DNA from: Candidatus Obscuribacterales bacterium
Lineage (GTDB): Bacteria > Cyanobacteriota > Vampirovibrionia > Obscuribacterales > Obscuribacteraceae
DNA: 64,000 nucleotides
Assembly: GCA_019745415.1 (NCBI GenBank)
Contig: JAIETF010000005.1
Coordinates: 124,001-188,000 of the forward strand
Direction of reading: 5' to 3'
Part shown: one piece after another, positions 18,180 through 26,405 of the stretch
Layout: the number at the start of each line of letters is the position of its first letter
How positions within the stretch are numbered: position 1 is the first letter of the stretch
Translations under genes and position numbers: made by a program
The notes under the pieces: generated by a model
Told to the model about the DNA's origin: nothing
Databases searched by the model: none
The model's input: only the letters and a program-made list of their open reading frames with translations

Positions 18180-18818
18180 ATGCCCTTTCTTAGAGAGATT
18201 ATGCCCGAGCCGGAAGACCAAGCTAGTGTTAGCCAAAGTAGTGTAAGGCAAAGTAATGTAAGCCAGAATGATTCTTGCTCAGATACGGCGGATATTGCGG
18301 CTATGGTCGATAGGGCCCATAAGATCTTCAAAGAGAGACGGCAAGATCAATTTGATTTGGCTGTGCAACTTTATGAAGCTGCCTGTAAGGCTGGTTCAAA
18401 CCGGGCTAAGTACAATCTAGGCTCTCTTTATATGAGTGGACTGGCGGTGCCGAAAGACTATCTGAGGGCTCTGGCTCTTTTTAAAGAGGCTGCCGCCGCA
18501 GGTGATTTTGATGCCATGTTCAATATTGCCTACATCTATGATCGCGGTTTTCTCGGCGAGCAAGATATGGAGAATGCCAAGTTATGGTACGAAAGAGCTG
18601 CTCAAGCCGGTTCTGGTCGGGCGCAGTATGATATGGGGGCTATCTATGAGCATGGGCGGGGAGTGCCTATAGACCTGACTCTGGCACGCTATTGGTACGA
18701 ACAAGCTGTTCTTTCCGGTGTAGCCCGCGCTCAGGATAACCTGCGCTCTATTGAAGCAATAAACTCAGTTAGAGAGTCAGGCAGAGATTCAACTAACAGA
18801 TCGCCAGGAACAATTTGA
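18180..18818 (+). CDS. Sel1-repeat protein
   Basis: 212 residues, no signal peptide. About residues 55-195 hold four Sel1 units of 36 residues, with the typical A..LGSLYMSGLAVPKDYLRA and LWYERAAQAGSGRAQYDMGA patterns. Sel1 repeats are TPR-like solenoids used as adaptors for protein complexes. The N-terminal 45 residues are disordered and contain a 15-bp tandem repeat that encodes SVSQS/SVRQS/NVSQN. TAGAAT at 18156-18161 may be the -10 box, giving a leader of only about a dozen bases. An internal ATG seven codons downstream is an alternative start. The next gene starts about 40 bp downstream on the same strand. Confidence 0.82.
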   Translation: MPFLREIMPEPEDQASVSQSSVRQSNVSQNDSCSDTADIAAMVDRAHKIFKERRQDQFDLAVQLYEAACKAGSNRAKYNLGSLYMSGLAVPKDYLRALALFKEAAAAGDFDAMFNIAYIYDRGFLGEQDMENAKLWYERAAQAGSGRAQYDMGAIYEHGRGVPIDLTLARYWYEQAVLSGVARAQDNLRSIEAINSVRESGRDSTNRSPGTI

Positions 18819-18860
18819 TCACAATATTTCGGTACATTGGCTCAGGTTAGAAAGTTTTTG

Positions 18861-20591
18861 ATGGTATCTGTTGTGAATTTATTGCCAAAGAAATTCTCGA
18901 GTCTTTTGCTGTTGTTGCTTCTCAATGTTAATTTGGCGGGCGGAGCCTTAGCTGCAGAAACGACTTCTTCTGATTCTTCATCTTTAGAGCATTCGCTTGA
19001 CTCGCCGCTGTCGCAGGCTACCGAGGTCGGTCCCGAACTTGCAACAGCTAGTGGTGCTCTTACCGCCACATTGGCTCAGGAACCTCTAGCCGAGCCGGTC
19101 TCAGTTATGGCAAACGAAACAGCCATTTCTTCTCCTGGTGAGGCTGTCCCTCCAGTCGCCTCAATGGAGCCCAACCAGCTGTCTGCACCGCTTTCGTCCG
19201 CCTCTGAATCTGCGCCGGCACCAGTGGTGCTAAGGGGGCAGGTCAGCGCCATTGAAGCGCTCAACCGCGATATTCTGCTCAAAGAGATTGAATTGGAGCG
19301 CTATGCAATTAATTTTCGCAAGAAGAATAATGTGCAGGGGCGCTGGCGTGGCTGGCGTTATTTTCTCTCGCAAGAGGCGAACGCTGCATTGACAGGTTCT
19401 GGTTTGCTCTATCAGGCTTTGGAGAGGCAACGCATCATCAATGTTGCCAACGATATGGTGCTCGATAAAAACGGCAAAATCACCTATAAGCAGCGCACGC
19501 CCATAAGGGCTCGTCTAGAGAATGGACTTGCTCCCCAGATGATCGGTCAGATTATCGGTGCCACCGGATCTAGTGTCGAACTCTCCATTAACATGTTTCA
19601 CGAGTATCAGTCGCGAAAGGCTGGTTATGCTCCAAAGGAGGGCATCAAAAGAGTTTTAGCTATGAAGGCTGAATTGGAGGACCTCTTTGAGAGAAGGCGT
19701 CGTTTAGTAGATTCCGGCACTCTCAGCGCCGAAGACCGTGAATTGGCTCTTGCTGAGGAAAAGGTTTTGAAAGATATTACAGCTATGGGTTTGCATGAGT
19801 ATGTGGCTTTCCATGTTGGAGCCAGGCGCTTTCGCGCTTTTCAAGACTCACTTTATGTACTTGATATTTTGAAGAACTCAGTGGGTGCGGTCGGCAACGG
19901 TATTAATATAAAGGGACTGCACGAGAATCATCCCAACTTCAATGGTCCGGGTGGAATTTGTACTTTTATTTCGGGCTGTTTGATTGTTGCCACGCCGCTG
20001 GTTTCCAGGGCCTGCGGTAAAGTTGTCGGAACTATGCACAGCCGTGCCTTGCGGGGAGTGACCGCCGGGATTCCCCAATGTGATCTGACCACCCTGGAAA
20101 AAGACAAAGAAGACCTTATGCATTTGGTTAAGGCAAGAGGAGTCGTATCTTCCGATACTTGTTCCGCGCAGACTTTAGCTTTGCTGTCGTCTTACGAGAG
20201 GCAGTCTGGTTTACGTAAAGGGCAGCTTGAACTTGCCACCAGAGAGATACGCTCGGGTACCCGGTCGGCAACTGAGAACGTTATTGTTGGTACCGGCATA
20301 GGTGCAACCAAGATGTCTTTGGGTATCTGCTTGATGCGTGCCGGCTTTGTCTATCAGCACTTCAATCACAAAGCCAACTCTGTTTTACAAGGCGGAACCA
20401 TCGCTTACTGTGTCGGCAGCTTCGTGGGAGTGGGCGACAACATCAGGCTGCGCGTCCAAGATGAGATCAATCGCTATAGGCTGGGCAAAAAGAGACAGTT
20501 GCCCATGCAGGTTCTCGGTGATAGATTGAAAGCACTAGACGAAATTGAAACTTCATTGAAAACTTGTTCCAAGAGTCATCCCTTAAATTAA
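18861..20591 (+). CDS. Exported/membrane protein of unknown function
   Basis: About 576 residues from the preferred ATG; a TTG eight codons upstream (18837) is possible. The N-terminus is a signal sequence (basic PKKF, then LLLLLLLNVNLAGGALAAE). A Ser/Pro/Ala-rich linker follows to about residue 130, then a helical region (IEALNRDILLKEIELERYAI) and several weak hydrophobic segments with glycine (GQIIGATGSSVELSINMF; VGTGIGATKMSLGICLMRAG). These could be membrane hairpins. I recognise no family. The following gene starts immediately after its stop, so the two are probably expressed together and act together. Confidence 0.65.
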   Translation: MVSVVNLLPKKFSSLLLLLLLNVNLAGGALAAETTSSDSSSLEHSLDSPLSQATEVGPELATASGALTATLAQEPLAEPVSVMANETAISSPGEAVPPVASMEPNQLSAPLSSASESAPAPVVLRGQVSAIEALNRDILLKEIELERYAINFRKKNNVQGRWRGWRYFLSQEANAALTGSGLLYQALERQRIINVANDMVLDKNGKITYKQRTPIRARLENGLAPQMIGQIIGATGSSVELSINMFHEYQSRKAGYAPKEGIKRVLAMKAELEDLFERRRRLVDSGTLSAEDRELALAEEKVLKDITAMGLHEYVAFHVGARRFRAFQDSLYVLDILKNSVGAVGNGINIKGLHENHPNFNGPGGICTFISGCLIVATPLVSRACGKVVGTMHSRALRGVTAGIPQCDLTTLEKDKEDLMHLVKARGVVSSDTCSAQTLALLSSYERQSGLRKGQLELATREIRSGTRSATENVIVGTGIGATKMSLGICLMRAGFVYQHFNHKANSVLQGGTIAYCVGSFVGVGDNIRLRVQDEINRYRLGKKRQLPMQVLGDRLKALDEIETSLKTCSKSHPLN

Positions 20592-20975
20592 ATGTCTGAA
20601 GAATTGAGACCTGTGAAAGAGTTCCTTCAGCGTGCCGCCTTTAGGGAAGCTCGCTCACTCTCTGATTTACCTGCCTATCTTGCCTCTGAGCTTGAGAAAG
20701 AGCCGCTGGCCGATATCGGTGCCCCCTACCAGGTGGGTTGTTTGGTACGGGGAGAACTTTTGCCTCTCTCCAGGTTATTGAGCGGCTATATAGATGACTC
20801 TGCTGAGGAAGTTTTGCTGCACTACGAAAGCGGCGGGTTTGCGCACACTTATAGTCTCAGGCTTTATAGAAAAGTTGGGGCTGGAGCCGAACTTGTCGCA
20901 GGCTCTTATGTACCATCGGCATTGGTTTCTGGTGCAGACATTCTTGGTCTTGTGAATAGCCAATTGCGCGAATGA
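20592..20975 (+). CDS. Hypothetical partner of the preceding membrane protein
   Basis: 127 residues; ATG directly follows the preceding TAA, which suggests translational coupling. It is soluble and shows no family I recognise: helical start (FLQRAAFREARSLSDLPAYL), then strands (GELLPLSRLLSGYIDDSAEE, FAHTYSLRLYRKVG). Its size and position suggest a cytosolic chaperone or regulator for the upstream protein, but this is inference. The next 209 bp are non-coding and hold an inverted repeat and a tandem repeat. Confidence 0.55.
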   Translation: MSEELRPVKEFLQRAAFREARSLSDLPAYLASELEKEPLADIGAPYQVGCLVRGELLPLSRLLSGYIDDSAEEVLLHYESGGFAHTYSLRLYRKVGAGAELVAGSYVPSALVSGADILGLVNSQLRE

Positions 20976-21022
20976 TTTTTGCGGAAAGATAAGCACAAAA
21001 CTAAGGCTTGTAACAATAGTTC

Positions 21023-21066
21023 GACATAGTGCACTTATCAGTCTAGACGGAATTTTGCACTATGTC
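21023..21066. repeat. Perfect 11-bp inverted repeat
   Basis: GACATAGTGCA (21023-21033) and TGCACTATGTC (21056-21066) are perfect inverted arms around a 22-base spacer. No T run follows, so it is not a standard terminator. It could be an operator or an RNA structure 3' of the gene ending at 20975. Confidence 0.7.
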
Positions 21067-21096
21067 ATGATGGATTTAGGAATTACTAGCTAGCGT

Positions 21097-21152
21097 CACC
21101 CGTGACCTTACACCCGTGACCTTACACCCATCGCCTTACACCCATCGCCCTT
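21097..21152. repeat. Four 14-bp tandem repeats
   Basis: Four consecutive 14-mers: CACCCGTGACCTTA twice, CACCCATCGCCTTA once, and CACCCATCGCCCTT once. The array ends 32 bp before the CxxC gene at 21185. It is a minisatellite-like or multi-site element whose copies form two subtypes. Confidence 0.85.
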
Positions 21153-21184
21153 CCGATGTTGTAAATCTTCTTTTCTGGTGAACA

Positions 21185-21652
21185 ATGCCCAATAAACAAG
21201 CAGAGAACAGTGAAGCGCTGTTCGGTATTAAGCTCGATTACAATTGCCCCTTAAGCTGGAAAGATCTGGATGGCAATGAGCAGGTGCGCAATTGCCGAAG
21301 GTGCAAGCAGAATGTATATAATCTTTCGATGATGACTCGCGATGAGGCTTATCGTTTCATAAAAGAGACCGAAGGCAAAGAGTGTGTGGCTTTCTATCAG
21401 CGTCGTGACGGCAAGTTGATCACACGCGACTGTGTATCTATACTGGGCAGGCAAGAACTCACTGCTAAATATAACTTCTGGGCTTGGATCAATTTTCTTT
21501 GTTCCGCTGGTTTGCTCGCCATTTTGCAGATTGTGGGGCCAGCTGGGCTTTGTACTCTCTTCCAAGGAGTTGGACCTATTATGGTTGAAGAATCGGAGAC
21601 TAAGCTGGAGAAGAACACCAAGCCTAAAGAAGACGCAATTCGAAAAGAGTGA
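21185..21652 (+). CDS. Membrane-anchored CxxC protein, copy 1
   Basis: 155 residues. The conserved block is CPLSWKDLDGNEQVRNCRRC, then KQNVYNLSMMTRDEAYRFI, KECVAFYQRRDGKLITRDCV. It has five cysteines, including a CxxC pair, arranged as in a family of uncharacterised proteins found in several phyla, often with an N-terminal CPxxW. A hydrophobic stretch at about residues 100-125 is a probable membrane anchor; the tail is charged. The cysteines suggest metal binding or redox sensing at the membrane face, which is inference. The start has no clear ribosome site. A diverged copy lies at 21924 with a mini-gene between. Confidence 0.7.
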   Translation: MPNKQAENSEALFGIKLDYNCPLSWKDLDGNEQVRNCRRCKQNVYNLSMMTRDEAYRFIKETEGKECVAFYQRRDGKLITRDCVSILGRQELTAKYNFWAWINFLCSAGLLAILQIVGPAGLCTLFQGVGPIMVEESETKLEKNTKPKEDAIRKE

Positions 21653-21728
21653 GGTTCCATTGAGAATTGGTATGACTATCGGTAACGCCGAGTTCTGACT
21701 AGGTGATTCTTTTGGCAGAGTTTGATAT

Positions 21729-21914
21729 ATGACTGAAGAGCCGAAGCGATCTAAGCAACAGATAGAAGACCAGATTAGAGCTTGGGCTAGTCGTGCTCGG
21801 ATGGCTCTCAGCGCGGGTTTGTTAGATCTGCATGAGCAGGCTCTTGAACGAAAGAATCTCCTTGAGAATGAACTGGCTAAACTGAATGAATTTGACCTTG
21901 GTGAGTTTGATTGA
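21729..21914 (+). CDS. Small PspA-like helical protein
   Basis: 61 residues, highly charged and predicted fully helical. The stretch RAWASRARMALSAGLLDLHE followed by QALERKNLLENEL resembles the central coiled coil of PspA/Vipp1-like proteins (W..RA..AL..G..DLA..AL.RK..LE). It is far shorter than PspA (about 220 residues), so it may be a partial paralogue or an adaptor. It lies between the two CxxC membrane proteins with short gaps (76 and 9 bp), so all three may be one unit. The PspA link is inference from pattern. Confidence 0.6.
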   Translation: MTEEPKRSKQQIEDQIRAWASRARMALSAGLLDLHEQALERKNLLENELAKLNEFDLGEFD

Positions 21915-21923
21915 GGTTGCTGT

Positions 21924-22391
21924 ATGCGTGACGATTTATTAGATGAACTCTATTCCTTACAGCTCAGCTTTAAATGCCCAATGACATGGAAGAGCATGGA
22001 CGGTGATGAAAGAGTGCGCTTTTGTGAGAAATGCAAACAGAATGTCTATAACATTGCTCAGTTGAATCGGGACGAGGCTCTTGATTTGATCTCTAAGAAC
22101 GAGGGTGGGCTTTGCATTCGCATCTATAGGCGGCGCGATGGCAAGATAGTCACACGTGATTGTCTATCGATTCTCGGCACAAACAGTTTGCGCGAGAAGT
22201 ATAACTGGCTTGCTTGGCTAAATTTTCATGTCTCAGCTTTTTTACTCGCTATTTTACCTATATTGGGACCTTCTTTTATCACCATTGAAAATGGCAATAG
22301 TCCTAAGATGCAAGAGCCTGTGGAAGCCACTGTGCCGGAAGTTTCTGGGAAGAGTGAACCTGCATTGGGGGTTGGGGCAGACGAGCATTAG
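21924..22391 (+). CDS. Membrane-anchored CxxC protein, copy 2
   Basis: 155 residues, same length and plan as copy 1: CPMTWKSMDGDERVRFCEKC, KQNVYNIAQLNRDEALDLI, LCIRIYRRRDGKIVTRDCLS, ILGTNSLREKYNWLAWLNF and a membrane segment at about 98-120. All five conserved cysteines are kept in both copies, which argues for a metal site or redox role. The C-terminal tail differs: here it is acidic/proline-rich, in copy 1 lysine-rich. It starts 9 bp after the mini-gene and ends 12 bp from the convergent last gene of the Ehr operon. Confidence 0.7.
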   Translation: MRDDLLDELYSLQLSFKCPMTWKSMDGDERVRFCEKCKQNVYNIAQLNRDEALDLISKNEGGLCIRIYRRRDGKIVTRDCLSILGTNSLREKYNWLAWLNFHVSAFLLAILPILGPSFITIENGNSPKMQEPVEATVPEVSGKSEPALGVGADEH

Positions 22392-22402
22392 TCTTGTCTC
22401 AG

Positions 22403-22726
22403 TCAACTCTCCAAAGAGACCCTTCTGGTCAGCTTGATTAGAAAGTCGATGCTCTCGGATGTATCGCCTTTGATGAAGCGCACAGTGTTGGTTGTGCCGT
22501 CTTCGTATTCGACGGTAAGGCTGTTGAGCGCCATGTCCCGCACCATTTTTGTGACCGGGCTATCGAGCATATCGTGAAAGCTTTGGTCATTGAGTATCTC
22601 ATCAACCCTCAGCCGTTCTATTTCGGGTAGCATTTCGCGGCTTACCGGTCCGAATCTTTCATAGGTCGGCGCCAGCCCAGGTCCGCTCGCCAGGGTCGAC
22701 CAAAGTTTGGTAAAGCGCATGCACAC
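22403..22726 (-). CDS. Hypothetical last gene of the Ehr operon
   Basis: 107 residues, starting 1 bp after the stop of the small subunit, so it very probably shares the operon. No family recognised. It is soluble, with helical N-terminal parts (FGPVSREMLPEIERLRVDEI) and strands (NSLTVEYEDGTTNTVRFIKG). There is no CxxC pair, so it is not a maturation protease or ferredoxin by sequence. It could be an accessory or assembly factor of the membrane complex; this rests on position only. Confidence 0.6.
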   Translation of the reverse strand: MCMRFTKLWSTLASGPGLAPTYERFGPVSREMLPEIERLRVDEILNDQSFHDMLDSPVTKMVRDMALNSLTVEYEDGTTNTVRFIKGDTSESIDFLIKLTRRVSLES

Positions 22727-22727
22727 C

Positions 22728-23489
22728 TCAAGTCTTCAATGACTTTGCCGCTAACATGCCGTCAATGATACTCCATGGATGCGGCGGGCAACCGGGGATG
22801 TAAATATCTACCGGTAAAATCTTATCGACGCCCTCGGAATGGCTGTAGCCGCCGCCGTGCAGCCCGCCCGATATGGCACAGGTGCCGAGTGCCACCACCA
22901 GTTTGGGGCTGCTCATTGCTTCATAACAGCTAAGCAATGCCGCCCTCATGCCCAGTGGTACTGGTCCTGTGACCACCAGCGCATCCGCATAACGAGGTGA
23001 GGCAACCACGGTCACACCAAATCTTTCCATGTCAAAGATAGGATTGAGACTGGCTCCCAATTCCATATCGCAGGCGCTGCAACCGGTCGACACCACTCGC
23101 ACTGCCAATGAGCGCCGGAAAAGACCAGGTTTAGACGGTTTCGTCTCTTCTGTCGCTGCTGTCTGGGCAGGGTTCTCTCTGGTTGAGATCAGTGCTTCGC
23201 GACTGGCTCTCGCCGTTCTGGTGCGTCTATCGTTGACCAAGGTGTCTGAGGGGCAGGCATCGGTGCAAAGTCCGCAAGCGATGCATTTGCCTAAGTCTAA
23301 TTTGGGATTGTTTGCTTCGCTCAGGTCTATGGCTTGGGTGGGACAGAGGTCTGCACAGAGGTTGCAGGCTTCGGCACAGTCTTTGTCTGTGACTATAGGC
23401 AAACCCCGCACGTGTTCAGGTAAGTCGGGAAAGTTGTCTCGACTGGTGGCGATGCCTTGTTTAAGTAGATAACCCAAAAGTTCCAACAT
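22728..23489 (-). CDS. Ferredoxin / NuoB-like small subunit fusion of hydrogenase-related complex
   Basis: 253 residues. Residues 1-110 carry two ferredoxin-type [4Fe-4S] motifs: CAEACNLCADLCP (Cx3Cx2Cx3CP, one residue longer than usual at the first gap) and CIACGLCTDACP (standard). Residues 125-253 are the NuoB/HycG/HyfI-like small subunit. Four cysteines for the proximal cluster are present: GCSACDME (CxxC), GTCAISGG and PGCPPHPW. In formate hydrogenlyase these are two proteins (HycF and HycG). The complex passes electrons from a soluble donor to the large subunit at the membrane. The gene follows the large subunit by 9 bp. Confidence 0.85.
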   Translation of the reverse strand: MLELLGYLLKQGIATSRDNFPDLPEHVRGLPIVTDKDCAEACNLCADLCPTQAIDLSEANNPKLDLGKCIACGLCTDACPSDTLVNDRRTRTARASREALISTRENPAQTAATEETKPSKPGLFRRSLAVRVVSTGCSACDMELGASLNPIFDMERFGVTVVASPRYADALVVTGPVPLGMRAALLSCYEAMSSPKLVVALGTCAISGGLHGGGYSHSEGVDKILPVDIYIPGCPPHPWSIIDGMLAAKSLKT

Positions 23490-23498
23490 ATTAGTTTC

Positions 23499-24998
23499 CT
23501 ATAGATCGTTGCCGCTGTAAGAGAGCGAGAAACTTTTGTTGCAGAGCGGAAAGTCGGCAATTAGATTGTTTCTTATGGCGATGGCCAGGGCAGTCCAATT
23601 ATTAAAACTAGGATGCTTGACGGCATAGCGCGCCACTTTCCCTTCTTTGTCGGTTGCCACTAAGTGAATTAGCTCACCTCTAAAGGCTTCGACGATACCG
23701 ATAGCGAATGAGTCTGGCTTGAGTGCGACTTTACTGAAGTCAGCGGGCCTAGTTTCACCATCAGGTAGATTATCGAGGAGGCGGTCGATGGTATCGAGGG
23801 TTGACCAGATTTCCTTTATTCGTACCATTTCACGAGCCAGTATGTCTCCGTCTCGGGCTGTCACCGTCGGTGGTGCCATATTGGGGTAGGCGGCATGCGA
23901 GAACACCTGTCTTACATCATAGTCTTGTCCGCTTGCTCGCCCGGCTGGTCCGACCATGCCGAATTCTTTAGCCAGCGAAGCCTTTAGAACACCGACTTCG
24001 CGCATGCGTTCGAGGGCCATCTGGTTATCTAAGAACATCGCTATCGGTTCTTTTAATTCGTGTCGCAGTCTGGCTACTTGACCTTTCAGCTTGGTCAAGC
24101 CGTTATTGGCAGGCAGTCTCACTCCGCCCGGTACGATAAAGCCGCGCAAGAAACGTGAACCGGTCAATAGATCGCCCATACCTAAAGCTGTGCCTCTCAG
24201 CCTGCCCATCGCCGAGGCTATGCCGAGCAGTCCGATATCTGTTGCCATGCCGCCAACATCGACGATGTGCATCGCCAGTCGCTCTATCTCAAGGGCTATA
24301 GAGCGCAAATATTTACTGCGCTCGCTTATCTCTAGGTCTGCCAGTGATTCTATGGCTTCAGCGTGTGCTAGGGCGTTGGCGGTGGAAGTATCGCTTGCCA
24401 CTGCTTCGGCAAGAAAGTGCATGTGTTTGAGCGGCACTTCGGTTAGTCGTTTTTCGACGCCTCGATGCAGATAGCCAAGCTGAATCTCAAGGTTGATTAT
24501 TGTCTCGCCCAGACAGCTAAAGCGGAAATGTCCCGGTTCGATTATACCGGCGTGAATAGGGCCTACCGGCAGTTCATAGATGCCTTCGCCCTTCACCTCT
24601 AGAAAATGAAAACGGCGGTCTATGGGCGAGTTGAAGTTCTCAGGCAAGGGAATGCGTCTCAGGGGAAAGAAATTGCGCTCATAGGGTTCATGCAGATAGA
24701 GATGCTTCAAGCGCGGATGTCCGCTTGGTATGATGCCGAACATATCAAAGAGTGCTCTTTCGAACCAGTGCAACTGCGGATGTTTCACCGTCAGGCTTGA
24801 ATATGAATTGACACCGTTTTCCAGCTTGATTTCATATAGCTTGACGCCTTGGTCTCCCTGACTTGGATCTAAGAGAAGGGCGAGCAATTGACCACCGTCT
24901 ATAGAGGTGAAATGCCCGATGCGATGGGTTTCTTTGCCCAGCAGTTCTTTCAACTCAGCCAGGCTGATGCTTATTTTATCTACTTCCATAATTGACAA
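23499..24998 (-). CDS. NuoC-NuoD-like large subunit of an Ehr-type complex, all Ni-ligand cysteines lost
   Basis: 499 residues. Residues 1-120 are NuoC-like (FERALFDMFGIIPSGHPRLK); the rest is NuoD/HycE-like, the same fusion as in HycE. Active hydrogenases bind Ni-Fe through CxxC pairs near the N-terminus (ERxCGxCxxxH) and at the C-terminus (DPCxxCxxR). Here the first reads LAEAVASDTSTANA (cysteines replaced by Ala and Thr) and the second FSLSYSGNDL (Ser and Gly). No C-terminal extension for maturation cleavage is present. It therefore should not make hydrogen; it matches energy-converting hydrogenase-related (Ehr) complexes. The start may be TTG at 24998 or ATG at 24989; both overlap the upstream gene. 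Confidence 0.88.
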   Translation of the reverse strand: MSIMEVDKISISLAELKELLGKETHRIGHFTSIDGGQLLALLLDPSQGDQGVKLYEIKLENGVNSYSSLTVKHPQLHWFERALFDMFGIIPSGHPRLKHLYLHEPYERNFFPLRRIPLPENFNSPIDRRFHFLEVKGEGIYELPVGPIHAGIIEPGHFRFSCLGETIINLEIQLGYLHRGVEKRLTEVPLKHMHFLAEAVASDTSTANALAHAEAIESLADLEISERSKYLRSIALEIERLAMHIVDVGGMATDIGLLGIASAMGRLRGTALGMGDLLTGSRFLRGFIVPGGVRLPANNGLTKLKGQVARLRHELKEPIAMFLDNQMALERMREVGVLKASLAKEFGMVGPAGRASGQDYDVRQVFSHAAYPNMAPPTVTARDGDILAREMVRIKEIWSTLDTIDRLLDNLPDGETRPADFSKVALKPDSFAIGIVEAFRGELIHLVATDKEGKVARYAVKHPSFNNWTALAIAIRNNLIADFPLCNKSFSLSYSGNDL

Positions 24999-26397
24999 GC
25001 AATCCTATGGCTAAGGTTGAGGTAACAAGTAACATGGGAACAAGAGCCGCTCTTCTTTCGCTGAAGACTTTAAAATCTGGCTTGCCGGCACCGAAGATGA
25101 CCTTACCTGTATGGGCAAGTATGCCAAGGAAGCTGACCGCTAGAGCCACTGTGATTAAGGCGGCGAGAATATAGTATTCATGACCTAGACTAAGAGTAAG
25201 CAAGGACATCTCGGTCATGAAGGAGCCGAAGGGGGGCGCACCAGCCACCGCTAGTGATGCCAGGGCGAGGGCGCCGGCCCAGAAGGGGGAATTTTCCAGA
25301 AGTCCATGCAATTTAGATAACTTCTTGGTGCCGGCCGCTTGCACGATGTTGCCCGAAATCAAAAAGAGACTTACCTTGGCTAAGCTGTGGTTGAGGGCTT
25401 GCAAGAAAAAGAGGGGACCCGAGCCTAAGCCGATGGCGAAGACCATGAGCCCGACATTTTCAATGCTCGAATAGGCCCAAAGTCGTTTGAGGTTGTGTTG
25501 GCGAATAATGAAGATGCTAGCCGCTACTACGGTTAGTGCACCCATGACCGCCACCAGATGAAAGGCGGGCGCCTCTGGTTTTGCTGCGGTGATTACCGTC
25601 GAAGCTTTCCAGATGCCGAAAAGGGCGCAGTTGAGCAGAGAGCCTGATAGCATGGCTGATGCCGGTGCCGGTGCTTCCGAATGAGCGTCGGGCAGCCAAC
25701 TGTGCAAAGGAAAGATACCGGCTTTGGTGCCATAACCTAATAGGCAGAAGATGAAACCGAGACGCAAAAGTGGGAAACTCAGGGTTTTTGCCGATACTAT
25801 AAGTTCGGAGACGTTCAGAGTGCCGGAGCCCAGATCTGAACGCTGGCTGGCGGCGAAGATAAAGACAGTTCCCAGAAGGGCAAAGGCGATACCCACCGAG
25901 CAGACGATGAGATATTTCCAGGTGGCTTCCAAGGCGTGTTTGTTACGTTCAAAGTAGACTAGTGGTGCCGAGGAGAGCGTTGTGGCTTCTATGGCAATCC
26001 ATAAATAACCTAGACTATCGCAAAGAAATACCGAGGTCATGGCCATGAGAAATATATTGACTACGGCGTAAAAAAGTTTCACGCGAGACTCTTTATAGGG
26101 TTCTCCGATAACGCTCTGGGCTTGGAAGAAGTAGTCTGCATGGGTGAGGGCGCAGGCAACTACAAAGGTTGTGAGCAAGATAAAGTAGGAGCCAAGTTTA
26201 TCGACGATGAGACCAGGGGCGAAACTGATGCTTCCACTGTGTCCGGTGAGAATAGGTAAGAGAACCGAGATCACTAGAGCCAATTGCAACCAGGCGGCTA
26301 GGGCGCAAAGTTTGCCTGTAATCGAGGTCTTCTTGATGAAGAGGCTAAGCAGCGCCGTCAGTGATGGAATTGTGAAAAGTAGTCCGAGTTCGTTCAT
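24976..26397 (-). CDS. NuoN/HyfF-like proton-pumping membrane subunit
   Basis: 473 residues with about 14 membrane segments. Antiporter-like (Proton_antipo_M) features are visible: GYGTKAGIFPLHSWLPDAHS followed by EAPAPASAMLSG, then RLWAYSSIENVG and HSLAKVSLFLISG. The Lys of TKAGIFPLH and the Glu of WIAIEATTLSSA match conserved charged residues of NuoN/HyfF/MrpD subunits that form the ion channel half-sites. It would carry ion translocation in the Ehr complex. It follows the HyfE-like gene by 8 bp and overlaps the large subunit start. Confidence 0.88.
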   Translation of the reverse strand: MNELGLLFTIPSLTALLSLFIKKTSITGKLCALAAWLQLALVISVLLPILTGHSGSISFAPGLIVDKLGSYFILLTTFVVACALTHADYFFQAQSVIGEPYKESRVKLFYAVVNIFLMAMTSVFLCDSLGYLWIAIEATTLSSAPLVYFERNKHALEATWKYLIVCSVGIAFALLGTVFIFAASQRSDLGSGTLNVSELIVSAKTLSFPLLRLGFIFCLLGYGTKAGIFPLHSWLPDAHSEAPAPASAMLSGSLLNCALFGIWKASTVITAAKPEAPAFHLVAVMGALTVVAASIFIIRQHNLKRLWAYSSIENVGLMVFAIGLGSGPLFFLQALNHSLAKVSLFLISGNIVQAAGTKKLSKLHGLLENSPFWAGALALASLAVAGAPPFGSFMTEMSLLTLSLGHEYYILAALITVALAVSFLGILAHTGKVIFGAGKPDFKVFSERRAALVPMLLVTSTLAIGLLVNYGSR

Positions 26398-26405
26398 TAT
26401 GGATT

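Noticed and set aside
22728..24998. Complete active [NiFe] hydrogenase
   Set aside because: Subunit order fits hydrogenase-4, but all four Ni-ligand cysteines are replaced, so hydrogen activity is not claimed.
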